From positions 1,364,001 to 1,428,000 of the forward strand of contig NC_005042.1 in the NCBI RefSeq assembly GCF_000007925.1: 64,000 nucleotides of DNA. The letters are read 5' to 3'. Source of the stretch: Prochlorococcus marinus subsp. marinus str. CCMP1375. Lineage in GTDB: Bacteria; Cyanobacteriota; Cyanobacteriia; PCC-6307; Cyanobiaceae. Shown piece after piece: positions 24,012-32,294 of the stretch. Below the pieces are notes generated by a model. That model saw nothing but the letters and a program-made list of their open reading frames with translations. It was not told the DNA's origin and did not search any database. The translations under genes were made by a program, and so were the position numbers. Positions within the stretch are counted from its first letter, which is position 1, and every line of letters starts with the position of its first letter.

Positions 24012-24131
24012 ATGAACAACAACTACTGGACAATCGCAGAAAGAACTAATGGTCGTCTAGCGATGATTGGCTTATTTGCACTAATAATAAATTACGGTTT
24101 TTTCGGCTGGATCATTCCTGGAATTTACTAA
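24012..24131 (+). CDS. hli: High-light-inducible protein, 39 aa
   Basis: Canonical core ERTNGRLAMIGLFALIINYG with the end WIIPGIY. The complete E-R-T-N-G-R-L-A-M motif should bind chlorophyll. Fourth hli in the cluster. Confidence 0.92.
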   Translation: MNNNYWTIAERTNGRLAMIGLFALIINYGFFGWIIPGIY

Positions 24132-24326
24132 TTAACTGACTGCTAATTTCAATAAAATATAATTGAAGTAGCCATATCAATTTTATAGCTACTTCTAACA
24201 ATTTTTTATTCAGCAGAAGTGAAGTATTTTTTGTCTTGTCAATAAGGATAATGCGAGATTTTAATCAATTCCAACGCTCAAATCTCCCAGCTCTATAGGT
24301 TTCACATCTTTTTCAACAAACGTTCA

Positions 24327-24434
24327 ATGGCTCAAAAACTTTCTATTGCTCTGAATTCACCATTTCGTGATTTGATTGAATTTTCTTTCTTCTGTCTCAT
24401 TGGTTTTACTGCTGGATATATAGGAGGATTATGA
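24327..24434 (+). CDS. Micro membrane protein, 35 aa
   Basis: MAQKLSIALNSPFRDLIEFS then a helix with GFTAGYIGG. It overlaps the next ORF by 4 nt (ATGA). It follows the hli genes by about 200 nt. Family unknown. Confidence 0.6.
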   Translation: MAQKLSIALNSPFRDLIEFSFFCLIGFTAGYIGGL

Positions 24435-24532
24435 ATTTCTCTTCATTACTTCTTTTGAGCTCATGGGCTGGTTTGTTTTACATCGGCGCTGTTCTTTGGA
24501 GAGACCTTTCAAGAAACGGATCTACGAACTAA
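24431..24532 (+). CDS. Micro membrane protein, 33 aa
   Basis: MNFSSLLLLSSWAGLFYIGA starts a single-helix protein with a polar end (RDLSRNGSTN). Overlaps the previous gene by ATGA, so the pair is translationally coupled. Role unknown. Confidence 0.6.
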   Translation: MNFSSLLLLSSWAGLFYIGAVLWRDLSRNGSTN

Positions 24533-24592
24533 TTCCAACTACGTTCAACATAAAGAAGAATTTACCATTAACCATTTTTTTGATTTACCACT

Positions 24593-24769
24593 ATGTCTTT
24601 AGACGGGCTACAAACATCTATAGAAAACATCTCAGCATTGCAAGCCATTCTTTGGTGTTTATACCCAATGGCAGTACTGGTTGCACTTGAGTTTCTTGCT
24701 CGTTCAATTGATGACGATGATGATCAAGGTGGAGGCACGCTCATTCCAATCTTAGAAGGTGCTCAATAA
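24593..24769 (+). CDS. Single-helix protein with acidic DDDDQGGG tail, 58 aa
   Basis: A short soluble start (MSLDGLQTSIENISALQ), one helix (ILWCLYPMAVLVALEFLA) and a tail SIDDDDDQGGGTLIPILEG. The DDDDQGGG-x-x-x-P-I tail recurs in the proteins at 37550 and 61898, defining a family with a conserved acidic tail at the membrane face. Likely thylakoid or inner membrane; function unknown. Confidence 0.7.
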   Translation: MSLDGLQTSIENISALQAILWCLYPMAVLVALEFLARSIDDDDDQGGGTLIPILEGAQ

Positions 24770-24886
24770 AGTAATGCATTAATAAACAAGTAGATTTAAG
24801 GATTCTGCATGGTGCTACAAAATGATTGCGATCAGTCCTTTATATATCTTGTATGAACGCATCGATAATTAAAAAGCTTAAAAAGA

Positions 24887-25015
24887 ATGGAACTTTTTGA
24901 TCCTCTTAATGCAACCGTAATAAATGGGCAAAGCTTCGAAAACTCCAAACTGATTGATTTACTAATTGAAGCTTTGCATGTGGGTGCACTGAATGCTGCC
25001 ATTCAAAGAAGTTAA
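24887..25015 (+). CDS. Small soluble protein, 42 aa
   Basis: MELFDPLNATVINGQSFENS begins a 43-codon ORF ending AIQRS. Slightly acidic, helical second half. No family recognised. Confidence 0.45.
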   Translation: MELFDPLNATVINGQSFENSKLIDLLIEALHVGALNAAIQRS

Positions 25016-25226
25016 AAAAGAAAGGATGGTTTGGCCTGAAAGAAATAAGTCGTACAAAACAAACAAATAAAAGAACTTGAAAGCCTAGTAAAAAAAGCAA
25101 AAGACAATCAGGTTTAAAGATTGAAAAAAATTAGTGAAGTCTTCCCTTCAATACATTTGAGCTGAAACAGTTCATTCTGAACGCCATATTCTAACTATTA
25201 GCTCATCATTAATAAAACAAAGAACT

Positions 25227-25415
25227 ATGGCTTCTAAATCATCAAAGAATATTCTGTCAATGGCGCAATACAAAGCCGTTCTTGATGATTCTTCGAGTAT
25301 TAATGAGCCTTATTTAGAACCAGGTCATTTGCATCCAGGGAAGGAATTACCCTCAAGCAAAAAATGGTTTAAAGGAGCCAGAGATAGAGGGTTCAGAGGA
25401 GATCTGGCAGCTTAA
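25227..25415 (+). CDS. Small hypothetical protein, 62 aa
   Basis: Starts MASKSSKNILSMAQYKAVLD and is rich in Ser, Gly and charged residues, ending in a basic GARDRGFRGDLAA. No motif recognised. A 19-codon hydrophobic ORF (25420-25479) follows 4 nt later and might be a coupled micro-peptide. Confidence 0.5.
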   Translation: MASKSSKNILSMAQYKAVLDDSSSINEPYLEPGHLHPGKELPSSKKWFKGARDRGFRGDLAA

Positions 25416-25490
25416 AACAATGAACGAAGTGCAAATTATTGAGCTCTCAGTATTAGTAGCACTACTGGGAGTTATCTGAGGCTTCTTTTC

Positions 25491-25721
25491 TTAAGATTCA
25501 CTAATTGAGCTAAAACATTTTTCTTCAACCGATTTCAATCTTTGTTCAACTGACAAAATCCTTGATTCTATTCCCTTAGGGGAATCATTTTCTAGTTTAT
25601 TAGAAATAGTCTCAGAAACAAATGCTGAGATTGTTTGACCAGAACTAATAGCAACTCTTTTCAACTGCTCCATTAATTCAGGTTCAATATTGATATTAAG
25701 CTGTGTTCTTGTTGTAGCCAT
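25491..25721 (-). CDS. Ribbon-helix-helix regulator with coiled-coil tail, 76 aa
   Basis: The ATG at 25721 gives MATTRTQLNINIEPELMEQL, which aligns with the starts of the paralogues at 30509 and 50690; the upstream ATG at 25766 adds unrelated residues. The RHH DNA-binding fold spans residues 4-45 and a heptad-like tail (RILSVEQRLKSVEEK) follows. It is divergent from a short RHH gene at 25834, with three CTAG motifs between them. Probably a dimeric autoregulated repressor. Confidence 0.8.
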   Translation of the reverse strand: MATTRTQLNINIEPELMEQLKRVAISSGQTISAFVSETISNKLENDSPKGIESRILSVEQRLKSVEEKCFSSISES

Positions 25722-25804
25722 TGCTTTAGATTGAAAAGTAATTTTCATTTTTGCTAATATAACCACTAAAAATATTGATAGTCAGATAGATCAGCATTAT
25801 TGGA

Positions 25805-25827
25805 CTAGACTATCTAGATAAGGCTAG
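25805..25827. promoter_or_regulatory. CTAG iterons between divergent RHH genes
   Basis: CTAG occurs at 25805, 25814 and 25824, spaced 9 and 10 bp, so the motifs face the same side of the helix. RHH proteins bind short repeats of this kind cooperatively. The same design is found at 51413 and 57960. Confidence 0.55.
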
Positions 25828-25833
25828 TTGCAT

Positions 25834-26007
25834 GTGATTGAAAACAATAAGCAAGTACCACAAGAGGAGGAAATGTCCTTTGAATTAACTGATGAAATCA
25901 TTTTCAAACTAAGAACTTTTGCCAAGGAAGAGAATAAGAGTATCAATGAATTCATTAATGAGCTCCTTGAAGAAGCAATTAAAGAAGAAAATGAATCAGA
26001 AGATTAA
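25834..26007 (+). CDS. Short ribbon-helix-helix protein, 57 aa
   Basis: The RHH motif is SFELTDEIIFKLRTFAKEEN then SINEFINELLEEAI. I use GTG 25834 because the paralogue at 51481 has a similar 15-residue leader before its RHH part; ATG 25873, with AGGAGG only 2 nt away, is the alternative. The acidic tail EENESED follows. Divergent from the longer RHH gene. Confidence 0.7.
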   Translation: MIENNKQVPQEEEMSFELTDEIIFKLRTFAKEENKSINEFINELLEEAIKEENESED

Positions 26008-26151
26008 GTAAAAAGCTCCAAGGCCACTTAAAACAGTTGCTCCTGCGATCAGGCTGCCATTGATGGTTTTCTTAAAAATCTTTGTCTTGAAAAAAATGAG
26101 TCCAATTTCACTAATTGTCAACGAAAAGCAATAGCACAGTAGTAATGTCAA
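25996..26151 (-). CDS. Possible fragment of a membrane protein, 51 aa
   Basis: From a TTG start the frame is hydrophobic with two helices separated by FFKTKIFKKTING, like the C-terminus of a LysE-type or similar exporter. It overlaps the 3' end of the short RHH gene by 12 nt. More likely a relic than an intact gene. Confidence 0.3.
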   Translation of the reverse strand: MTLLLCYCFSLTISEIGLIFFKTKIFKKTINGSLIAGATVLSGLGAFYLIF

Positions 26152-26205
26152 GAGCCCTCAATGAATTACTAAAGTTCTATTCCAGCAAAATCCAGCAAGT
26201 TTTAA

Positions 26206-27906
26206 ATGCATATGAAAGACCTGTACGAACCATCAACAACAAGAACATTTACTGAGTTTTCACAACATGCTGACTATTCACTGATGGAATCACTCCAAGC
26301 GGATCCTCAAGCGACAAGCGATGGTAATGATCATAAACCTCGTCAAGTGTTCTCCGGTCATTACGTACCGGTGAGCCCTACTGCTATTCCAGCACCGGAA
26401 TATATTGCGCACAGCAAAATCTTATTTAACGAACTTGGGCTAAGTAATGAGCTTGTCCTAGACGAACAATTCCGCAGATTATTTTCAGGCGACATCTCAG
26501 TTGCGCAAGATCCAATGCGTCCTGTTGGTTGGGCGACCGGTTATGCACTGTCGATCTACGGCACTGAATACATACATCAGTGTCCGTTTGGAACCGGCAA
26601 CGGGTATGGCGATGGCCGGGCAATTTCCGTATTCGAAGGCCTCTTCAACGGCAGGCGCTGGGAGATGCAACTAAAAGGTGCAGGACCGACACCGTATTGT
26701 CGAGGCGCCGATGGACGTGCCGTACTCCGTTCCAGCGTACGCGAGTTTCTAGCGCAGGAGTACATGCATGCTCTGGGAGTTCCAACCTCACGATCTCTAA
26801 CACTGTATGTATCCAGATCCGAAACAGTTGACAGACCCTGGTATACCAACGATTCTAGGGCCACAGATCCCGACATCTTGGTAAATAGTCCTGCGGCGAT
26901 CACAACACGCGCCGCCCCATCCTTTATACGTGTCGGGCAGCTTGAGCTGTTTGCCCGTCGCGTACGCAACAATGCGCAGAATAGTTCGCTAAATGAACTG
27001 CAAATGATCGTGAAGCACTTGATCAAGCGGAACTACAAGAGGGTGATTGACCCGAATCTTCCCTTCGCTAATCAAGTAGTCGAACTGGCACATTTGTTTC
27101 GCGGACGACTCATATCACTAGTGACAAACTGGATGCGGATTGGCTACTGCCAGGGTAATTTCAACAGTGACAATTGTGCCGCGGGCGGTTTCACTCTCGA
27201 CTATGGTCCCTTTGGGTTCTGCGAACTGTTCGATCCCAGTTTTCAGCCCTGGACAGGAGGCGGTGAGCATTTCTCATTCTTCAATCAACCGGTTGCTGCA
27301 AAAGCCAATTTTCAAATGTTTTGTGCATCCATACGACCTTTGATCACAGGTAACAAGGAAGTAATTGCGAGGCTGGATAAAATTCAAGACGAATTCAGTG
27401 AAGCTATGGATCAAGAGATCGAAGCTATGTGGGCAAAGAAATTGGGAATTAATCACTATGACGCGACTCTAGTGAATGAACTTCTTCAGCTAATGATTCT
27501 CTCCAAAGTGGACTACACGATCTTTTTCCGAAAACTGTCTGATATTCCAGATCAACTCACAACATTGAAACCAAGCTTCTATCAGTCAACCTCACAACAT
27601 GTTGATGCGCGATGGAACAGCTGGCTGCAACGGTGGCAAAATCGCATCAAGAGCTGCGGCGACCTCGCAATGACATCGGCAGCGATGAAACGCATCAATC
27701 CCAAATACACTTGGCGCGAGTGGCTGATAGCACCAGCTTACAAACAAGCTGAACAAGGTGATTACAGCCTCATCAAGGAGCTACAGGATGTGTTCAGGAA
27801 TCCCTACGATGAGCAATCATCGGAAGTATCGATTAAGTACGACCGCCTAAAGCCCAAGGAATTCTTTAACGCCGGTGGTGTATCCCACTACAGCTGTTCG
27901 TCTTGA
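26206..27906 (+). CDS. selO: SelO (YdiU) family protein AMPylase
   Basis: The 566-residue protein has the pseudokinase-like SelO hallmarks: [57 protein letters not shown] and the active-site region GNFNSDNC...DYGPFGFCE. Family enzymes bind ATP upside down and transfer AMP to Ser, Thr or Tyr of target proteins in redox stress. Length is typical. No C-terminal CxxU/CxxC, but it ends in CSS. The gene is visibly GC-richer (near 50%) than its surroundings and uses different codons, so recent horizontal acquisition is likely. It stands alone. Confidence 0.93.
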   Translation: MHMKDLYEPSTTRTFTEFSQHADYSLMESLQADPQATSDGNDHKPRQVFSGHYVPVSPTAIPAPEYIAHSKILFNELGLSNELVLDEQFRRLFSGDISVAQDPMRPVGWATGYALSIYGTEYIHQCPFGTGNGYGDGRAISVFEGLFNGRRWEMQLKGAGPTPYCRGADGRAVLRSSVREFLAQEYMHALGVPTSRSLTLYVSRSETVDRPWYTNDSRATDPDILVNSPAAITTRAAPSFIRVGQLELFARRVRNNAQNSSLNELQMIVKHLIKRNYKRVIDPNLPFANQVVELAHLFRGRLISLVTNWMRIGYCQGNFNSDNCAAGGFTLDYGPFGFCELFDPSFQPWTGGGEHFSFFNQPVAAKANFQMFCASIRPLITGNKEVIARLDKIQDEFSEAMDQEIEAMWAKKLGINHYDATLVNELLQLMILSKVDYTIFFRKLSDIPDQLTTLKPSFYQSTSQHVDARWNSWLQRWQNRIKSCGDLAMTSAAMKRINPKYTWREWLIAPAYKQAEQGDYSLIKELQDVFRNPYDEQSSEVSIKYDRLKPKEFFNAGGVSHYSCSS

Positions 27907-27955
27907 CAAGACAAAATTCTAGTCAAACTCTGTTCAAACTTTTTTCAAACTTGCA

Positions 27956-29737
27956 TTGAAAACGTACAAACCATTCGGGCTAATTCTTCTTTTCACACTT
28001 CCTTTACCACTAATTGCACAAGTTAACTGGAAGTCACCAGAGAGTATTGATACAAAAAAACTAAGTGTCTCAACTGCTAGCGGGCAGGCTGTAGTTGTAA
28101 CTGCCAATCCTTTAGCAAGTGATGCAGCTCTTAGAGCCTTGGAGGAAGGTGGTACCGCAATGGATGCGGTTATCTCAGCACAGACAGTGCTTACTGTTGT
28201 TGAACCACAAAGTTCAGGATTAGGAGGCGGGTCTTTTCTTTTGTATTGGGACCAGGCAAAAAAAACTTTGTACGCACTTGATGGCAGAGAGACTGCTTCA
28301 GCTCAAGCCGAAGAGGATATGTGGATGACATCTGATGGGGGAGTGGTCCCATGGCTACAAGCAACTAGAAGTCCCTCTGCAATAGGTGTACCAGGTACAA
28401 CAGCATTACTTTGGGAAGGACATCGAGAATTTGGACGTTTACCTTGGAAGACTAATTTCAGGAGGAGTATTCAACTTGCCAAGGAGGGATTCATCCCGAG
28501 TCCTCGCTTTCTTCGATCAATCTCTTTAGCAAAGACATTAGGAATTAACCATAGTCGAACTTTTAAATCTCTCTATCTCCCAAATGGTTCTCTCCCAAAA
28601 CAAAACATTCCATTTCACAATAAGAAATTAGCAGCAACCTTAATCCGCCTTGCCAAGGGAGGCATCAATGAATTTTACCGTGGAAAAGTAGCCAATGAAC
28701 TTATAACTGAGCTGCAACTCCAGCAGAAAAATAATAAAGAAATTAGAACAATCACTCACGAGGATTTAGAGAATTATAAAGTCCAAAAACGCAACCCTAT
28801 CTGTCGCAAATACAAATCATGGAAAATATGTTCTTTCCCTCCTCCAAGTGGTGGTGGAGTTGCTGTATTACAAGCTCTTGGAACATATGAGTTTCTATCA
28901 AAGGCAAATTGGTCAGATAACACAATCACCCGTTGGCATCTTCTAGCAGAATCTCTAAGGTTTGCAGATGCTGATCGTTCTCACTGGATAGGAGATCCTA
29001 TTGATTGGCCAGTTCCTCTCAAGGGTTTATTAGAAGAGGACTATATTAGGGAAAGGGCAAACGCTATCAAAATCAGTACTACAACATTTCGCCCTTTACC
29101 AGGGAAGCCAAAAGGTAGCGAATTATTGGATTTGGCAAGTCAACCGCGTACAGCCGGTGGAGGAACGACTCACCTAGTAGTAGTTGATTTAGATGGTAAC
29201 GTCGCCTCATACACAAGTTCTGTTGAAACGGTCTTCGGGAGTAGGCATTTATCTGGAGGCATGGTTTTAAACAACCAACTAACTGACTTTTCATTTTTAT
29301 CAAACGTCTCAGGGAAGCCAATTGCCAATCGAATTAAACCCAATAAGCGTCCTATGAGCTCTATGTCTCCAGTCATAGTATTTCGTGATGAACGTCCAAT
29401 TTTGGCAGTAGGTTCACCAGGTGGATGGCTTATCCCCCATTACGTAACAAATGCATTAATTGGGGCACTAGATTTAAAGCTTTCTCCAAAAGAAGTAGTT
29501 AGCCAAAATCTTCTCTCGGTCCAGCCTGCTTATACGGTGCTTGAACAAAGTAATAACTGGTCGAAATCTCAGGCCAATATCCAAAAAGGACTAAGAAGTC
29601 TTGGACACCAAATTAAATACAGTTCTTTTAGCAGTGGAATAGCTTTAATCAAATGGCATAAGGGAAGTTGGCACGGGGCTGCTGACCCAAGAAGAGAAGG
29701 GAAAGCAGTGAGCTTACAGGTAGAAAAAAAACACTAA
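27956..29737 (+). CDS. ggt: Gamma-glutamyltransferase
   Basis: TTG start, then a signal peptide (MKTYKPFGLILLFTLPLPLI). The N-terminal large-subunit part shows ANPLASDAALRALEEGGTAM, GLGGGSFLLYWD and LDGRETAS. The catalytic Thr lies in AGGGTTHLVVVDLDGNVASY, where the precursor is cut into two subunits. Further matches are LNNQLTDFSF, RPMSSMSP and GSPGGWLIPHYV. The 593-residue length is normal. The periplasmic enzyme transfers or hydrolyses the gamma-glutamyl group of glutathione, recycling Cys, Glu and Gly. Confidence 0.95.
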   Translation: MKTYKPFGLILLFTLPLPLIAQVNWKSPESIDTKKLSVSTASGQAVVVTANPLASDAALRALEEGGTAMDAVISAQTVLTVVEPQSSGLGGGSFLLYWDQAKKTLYALDGRETASAQAEEDMWMTSDGGVVPWLQATRSPSAIGVPGTTALLWEGHREFGRLPWKTNFRRSIQLAKEGFIPSPRFLRSISLAKTLGINHSRTFKSLYLPNGSLPKQNIPFHNKKLAATLIRLAKGGINEFYRGKVANELITELQLQQKNNKEIRTITHEDLENYKVQKRNPICRKYKSWKICSFPPPSGGGVAVLQALGTYEFLSKANWSDNTITRWHLLAESLRFADADRSHWIGDPIDWPVPLKGLLEEDYIRERANAIKISTTTFRPLPGKPKGSELLDLASQPRTAGGGTTHLVVVDLDGNVASYTSSVETVFGSRHLSGGMVLNNQLTDFSFLSNVSGKPIANRIKPNKRPMSSMSPVIVFRDERPILAVGSPGGWLIPHYVTNALIGALDLKLSPKEVVSQNLLSVQPAYTVLEQSNNWSKSQANIQKGLRSLGHQIKYSSFSSGIALIKWHKGSWHGAADPRREGKAVSLQVEKKH

Positions 29738-29857
29738 GATCTCATGTTATCGCGAGAACAAAGCTACTGAGGAAAAAACTTCTAATTAAAATTGACTAAT
29801 GAAAAGCAATCTAAGCAATTCAACATTTTTATTCAAACTTAAGAATTAATTTAAAAA

Positions 29858-30061
29858 TCCTCCTTTTCGTTTAATTCACGCGTAACACATTGTTTAAATT
29901 GCCATAAGGCTTTTACGCAAGTATTTAGGCTTTTCGGTTATTACTAACTAAAGTATAATTAACCGAATTAGGTGATATTTACCGAATCAATTTCTTCGGT
30001 TTACAACATTAGTAATTCTAAAAGACTAACGCAAAGTAGTGGTGTTAATTCACAGAACATC
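29858..30061 (+). promoter_or_regulatory. Conserved structured leader, copy 1
   Basis: About 200 bp upstream of the 30062 gene align with the leader at 53890-54095. Two potential hairpins are visible: TTCGGTTA (29933-29940) with TAACCGAA (29960-29967), and ACCGAA (29981-29986) with TTCGGT (29995-30000). The first and second pairs could also exchange arms. Confidence 0.65.
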
Positions 30062-30328
30062 ATGTACACATCTTTATTTGACCAAGTCTTCACCGACTCA
30101 TTCTTTTCTCCAATGCGGACTGTTTATGTAGTCTCTGATAGCCAACTAGAGGAGATCAAGCGCAAACAGCGACAAGAAGAACTCGACAATCTTGAAGCTT
30201 CTCGTAAAAGGCTAGAGGAAACCTACCAATCACGTATTCAAATTATCGATGAACGTGAACATGAACTGAAAGAAGCACTCAAGGCGCTATTGCCAGCAGA
30301 TAAAAAAAACAAACTCACTACTGAATAG
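30062..30328 (+). CDS. Coiled-coil protein of the MYTSLFD family, 88 aa
   Basis: I start at MYTSLFDQVF (30062) because the paralogue at 54096 starts there; the frame extends upstream through the leader, which is conserved as DNA rather than protein. The block FFSPMRTVYVVSDSQLEEIK is nearly identical in both, followed by a long charged helix (RQEELDNLEASRKRLEETYQ). It is probably a cytosolic coiled-coil protein. Function unknown. A strong terminator follows at 30398. Confidence 0.85.
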   Translation: MYTSLFDQVFTDSFFSPMRTVYVVSDSQLEEIKRKQRQEELDNLEASRKRLEETYQSRIQIIDEREHELKEALKALLPADKKNKLTTE

Positions 30329-30397
30329 ACTGAAAGTACTTTGTTAAGGATTAATCCTTTTGACTAATTGATTGATCGAGATCAGTAAGGGAGTTTT

Positions 30398-30428
30398 GTG
30401 AGGGGCCTTATTTGGCCCCTCACTTTTT
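30398..30428 (+). terminator. Rho-independent terminator
   Basis: GTGAGGGGCC (30398-30407) pairs perfectly with GGCCCCTCAC (30414-30423), followed by TTTTT. It ends the 30062 gene's transcript. Confidence 0.93.
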
Positions 30429-30508
30429 ATATTTTCAACCAAAAAGTTTCTTACAAGAGCAGGCATAACTTCTTTAATTACCTATCATTGAAAAAAGCGA
30501 CTCCTCAA

Positions 30509-31066
30509 ATGGCAAAAAGAAGGTCCCAACTGAATATAAATATTGATCCAGAATTATTATTATGGCTAAAGACTGAATCAACTAAGTCAGGAAAAACTTT
30601 AACAGCCTTTGTCACTGAAAAACTAATGGGGACATCACCACCCTCTACTGATCATTTAGATTTACTGGAGAATAGACTCTTAAAGATAGAAGAACTGCTT
30701 CAGCTAAAAAACATATACTCTCATCAAGAAAATCAGATGGGAACTATTTTTACTGATGAGGGAGCAAAGAAATATGGTGAAGTTGCTAAGAGACTTTTTG
30801 AATCACATCGTAAACATAAAAACTTGTCTCTTGACGCTGCCTTGAAAGGCCTTGCTGATCATCTCAAAAATTACCCAAATAGTAATCCTGAACTGGTGTT
30901 CCAGATCCTATTAGGCAATCATGTCTTAACAGGTCCAGAAATGACAAATGCCTATAGAAGGGGATCTTGTGCCATGAGAAGCGCTCTATGCGATTGGAGC
31001 AATGACTCTTTAGAAGAATTAAACGAGGTTTTTCTAAATGCAGTGATTACTAAAAAGCTGGCTTAA
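30509..31066 (+). CDS. RHH regulator with a helical C-terminal domain, 185 aa
   Basis: MAKRRSQLNINIDPELLLWL opens an RHH domain (residues 5-45) homologous to those at 25491 and 50690, followed by a coiled coil (LLENRLLKIEELLQ) and a helical domain of about 110 residues (DEGAKKYGEVAKRLFESHRK, ALCDWSNDSLEELNEVFLNA). The C-terminal domain is distantly similar to that of the 50690 protein (LT-x-x-EM, W). Probably a DNA-binding regulator of the island. The longer frame from 30398 starts inside the upstream terminator, so the ATG at 30509 is used. Confidence 0.8.
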   Translation: MAKRRSQLNINIDPELLLWLKTESTKSGKTLTAFVTEKLMGTSPPSTDHLDLLENRLLKIEELLQLKNIYSHQENQMGTIFTDEGAKKYGEVAKRLFESHRKHKNLSLDAALKGLADHLKNYPNSNPELVFQILLGNHVLTGPEMTNAYRRGSCAMRSALCDWSNDSLEELNEVFLNAVITKKLA

Positions 31067-31299
31067 ATATCTTGATGCAATTGATCTTCTTCAAACAACT
31101 TGCAATGAAGTAAAAAAATACCAGATCGAATTTTTACTCAAACTCACAATTGTCGCTGAGTTGTAAAACTATTACTAAACCAATCTAAAAGCTAATGAAG
31201 AGTACGCCAATGACTATCCCAAGTAATCTCTACTACTGAGCTAAACCAATTCGAAGTTTTTCCGAACTTTTCACTTCTCTTCCTAGTCAATAACAAACA

Positions 31300-31974
31300 A
31301 TGACCGATAAATCCTCACCATGGATCACGTCCCTGCGAGAAGAAATTCGCAAATCATGTGGAGATGGCTGGATGGTTCGTGGAATAGGAAGTGGCCATGT
31401 TCAAAAGGTTCAGCTAACTGTTCGTTTCGAGAATGGCAAGCGAAGCAGTATTATTCTCGGACCCAAAGCTAAGAGTGATCCAGACTTTGTTCCATGGGGA
31501 GTGACAAGCGCAGGATGGATACTGAATGTTTGTAAAGCTATCTCATTAAAAATGGAATCTGAAAATAAGAACTTAGATAAAGCGTATGGACTAGTAAAAC
31601 AAAATCAGCAGTCTGGTTTAGATGGAACACTCGACTGGGAGAAGTTGTCTACAAAATTTAAAATACATAAAACAAGTACTGGGAAAAAAGGATCTCGCAT
31701 TTGGAATAGAAACTACCGCACTACAATTGACCGCACATTACTTATTCTTGCTAGTGAACCTCCCATAGCAAGCGGCTACTCAGTCTTAAAAACGCTTGTT
31801 GAGCGCCATGGAGGAGCGCCTGGATCAGCAAGCAGACGACTCAGGGTCCAATATGCAGCTGAGTTCCTACGCTTTGCCTTTAGGAATGGAGCCAAGAAAA
31901 GCTGTTTACCTCCAGAAGATCTCAACGAACTCATCGGGGAAAAGGTAGCCATTAATAAAAAAAAGGAGGATTAA
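31300..31974 (+). CDS. Integrase-like protein truncated to its N-terminal DNA-binding part
   Basis: The 224-residue product resembles the arm-binding and core-binding N-terminal region of picocyanobacterial tyrosine recombinases: SLREEIRKSCGDGWMVRGIG, LTVRFENGKRSSIILGPKA, a helical SAM-like segment (SGYSVLKTLVERHGGAPGSA). It stops at a Lys-rich tail before the catalytic Arg...His-x-x-Arg...Tyr domain would begin, and no such domain follows. It may be an inactivated integrase or a DNA-binding factor derived from one. It marks a mobile-element history. Confidence 0.65.
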   Translation: MTDKSSPWITSLREEIRKSCGDGWMVRGIGSGHVQKVQLTVRFENGKRSSIILGPKAKSDPDFVPWGVTSAGWILNVCKAISLKMESENKNLDKAYGLVKQNQQSGLDGTLDWEKLSTKFKIHKTSTGKKGSRIWNRNYRTTIDRTLLILASEPPIASGYSVLKTLVERHGGAPGSASRRLRVQYAAEFLRFAFRNGAKKSCLPPEDLNELIGEKVAINKKKED

Positions 31975-32057
31975 ATCAAACTAAACTCTTCCTCATCAAA
32001 AAGATTAGAACTTCAATCAATAAATCCATTAAGAGAATAAAATCTTATGATTAATAA

Positions 32058-32234
32058 ATGAAGAAATTAATTGACTGGCATAAATCTCTTATTGAACGTG
32101 CTCAAGAACAATTTGGATTATCTGGATATCAAATGTACTTGTCTGGATTGCTAGAGGGTGCTCTAATTCTTTGGGTCATAATGAAAGTTGCCTCTGTATT
32201 GAAAGCAAGTTCTGAGTTCCCTTTTCAATTATGA
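32058..32234 (+). CDS. Small single-helix protein of the MKKLI-WHKS family, 58 aa
   Basis: Starts MKKLIDWHKSLIERAQEQFG and has one helix with LLEGALILWVIMK. Paralogue of 4694-4840, with a longer C-terminus (SSEFPFQL). The shared core shows both are genuine genes. It follows the truncated integrase gene by about 80 nt. Confidence 0.7.
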   Translation: MKKLIDWHKSLIERAQEQFGLSGYQMYLSGLLEGALILWVIMKVASVLKASSEFPFQL

Positions 32235-32294
32235 AACACTGAATTATTCCCTTCCTAACTGCTTATGAAAGTATCTTCTTTCTGAAAGCAAATA

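Noticed and set aside
29972-30061. Longer start for the 30062 coiled-coil gene
   Set aside because: The extra residues correspond to the conserved non-coding leader, and the paralogue starts at MYTSLFD.
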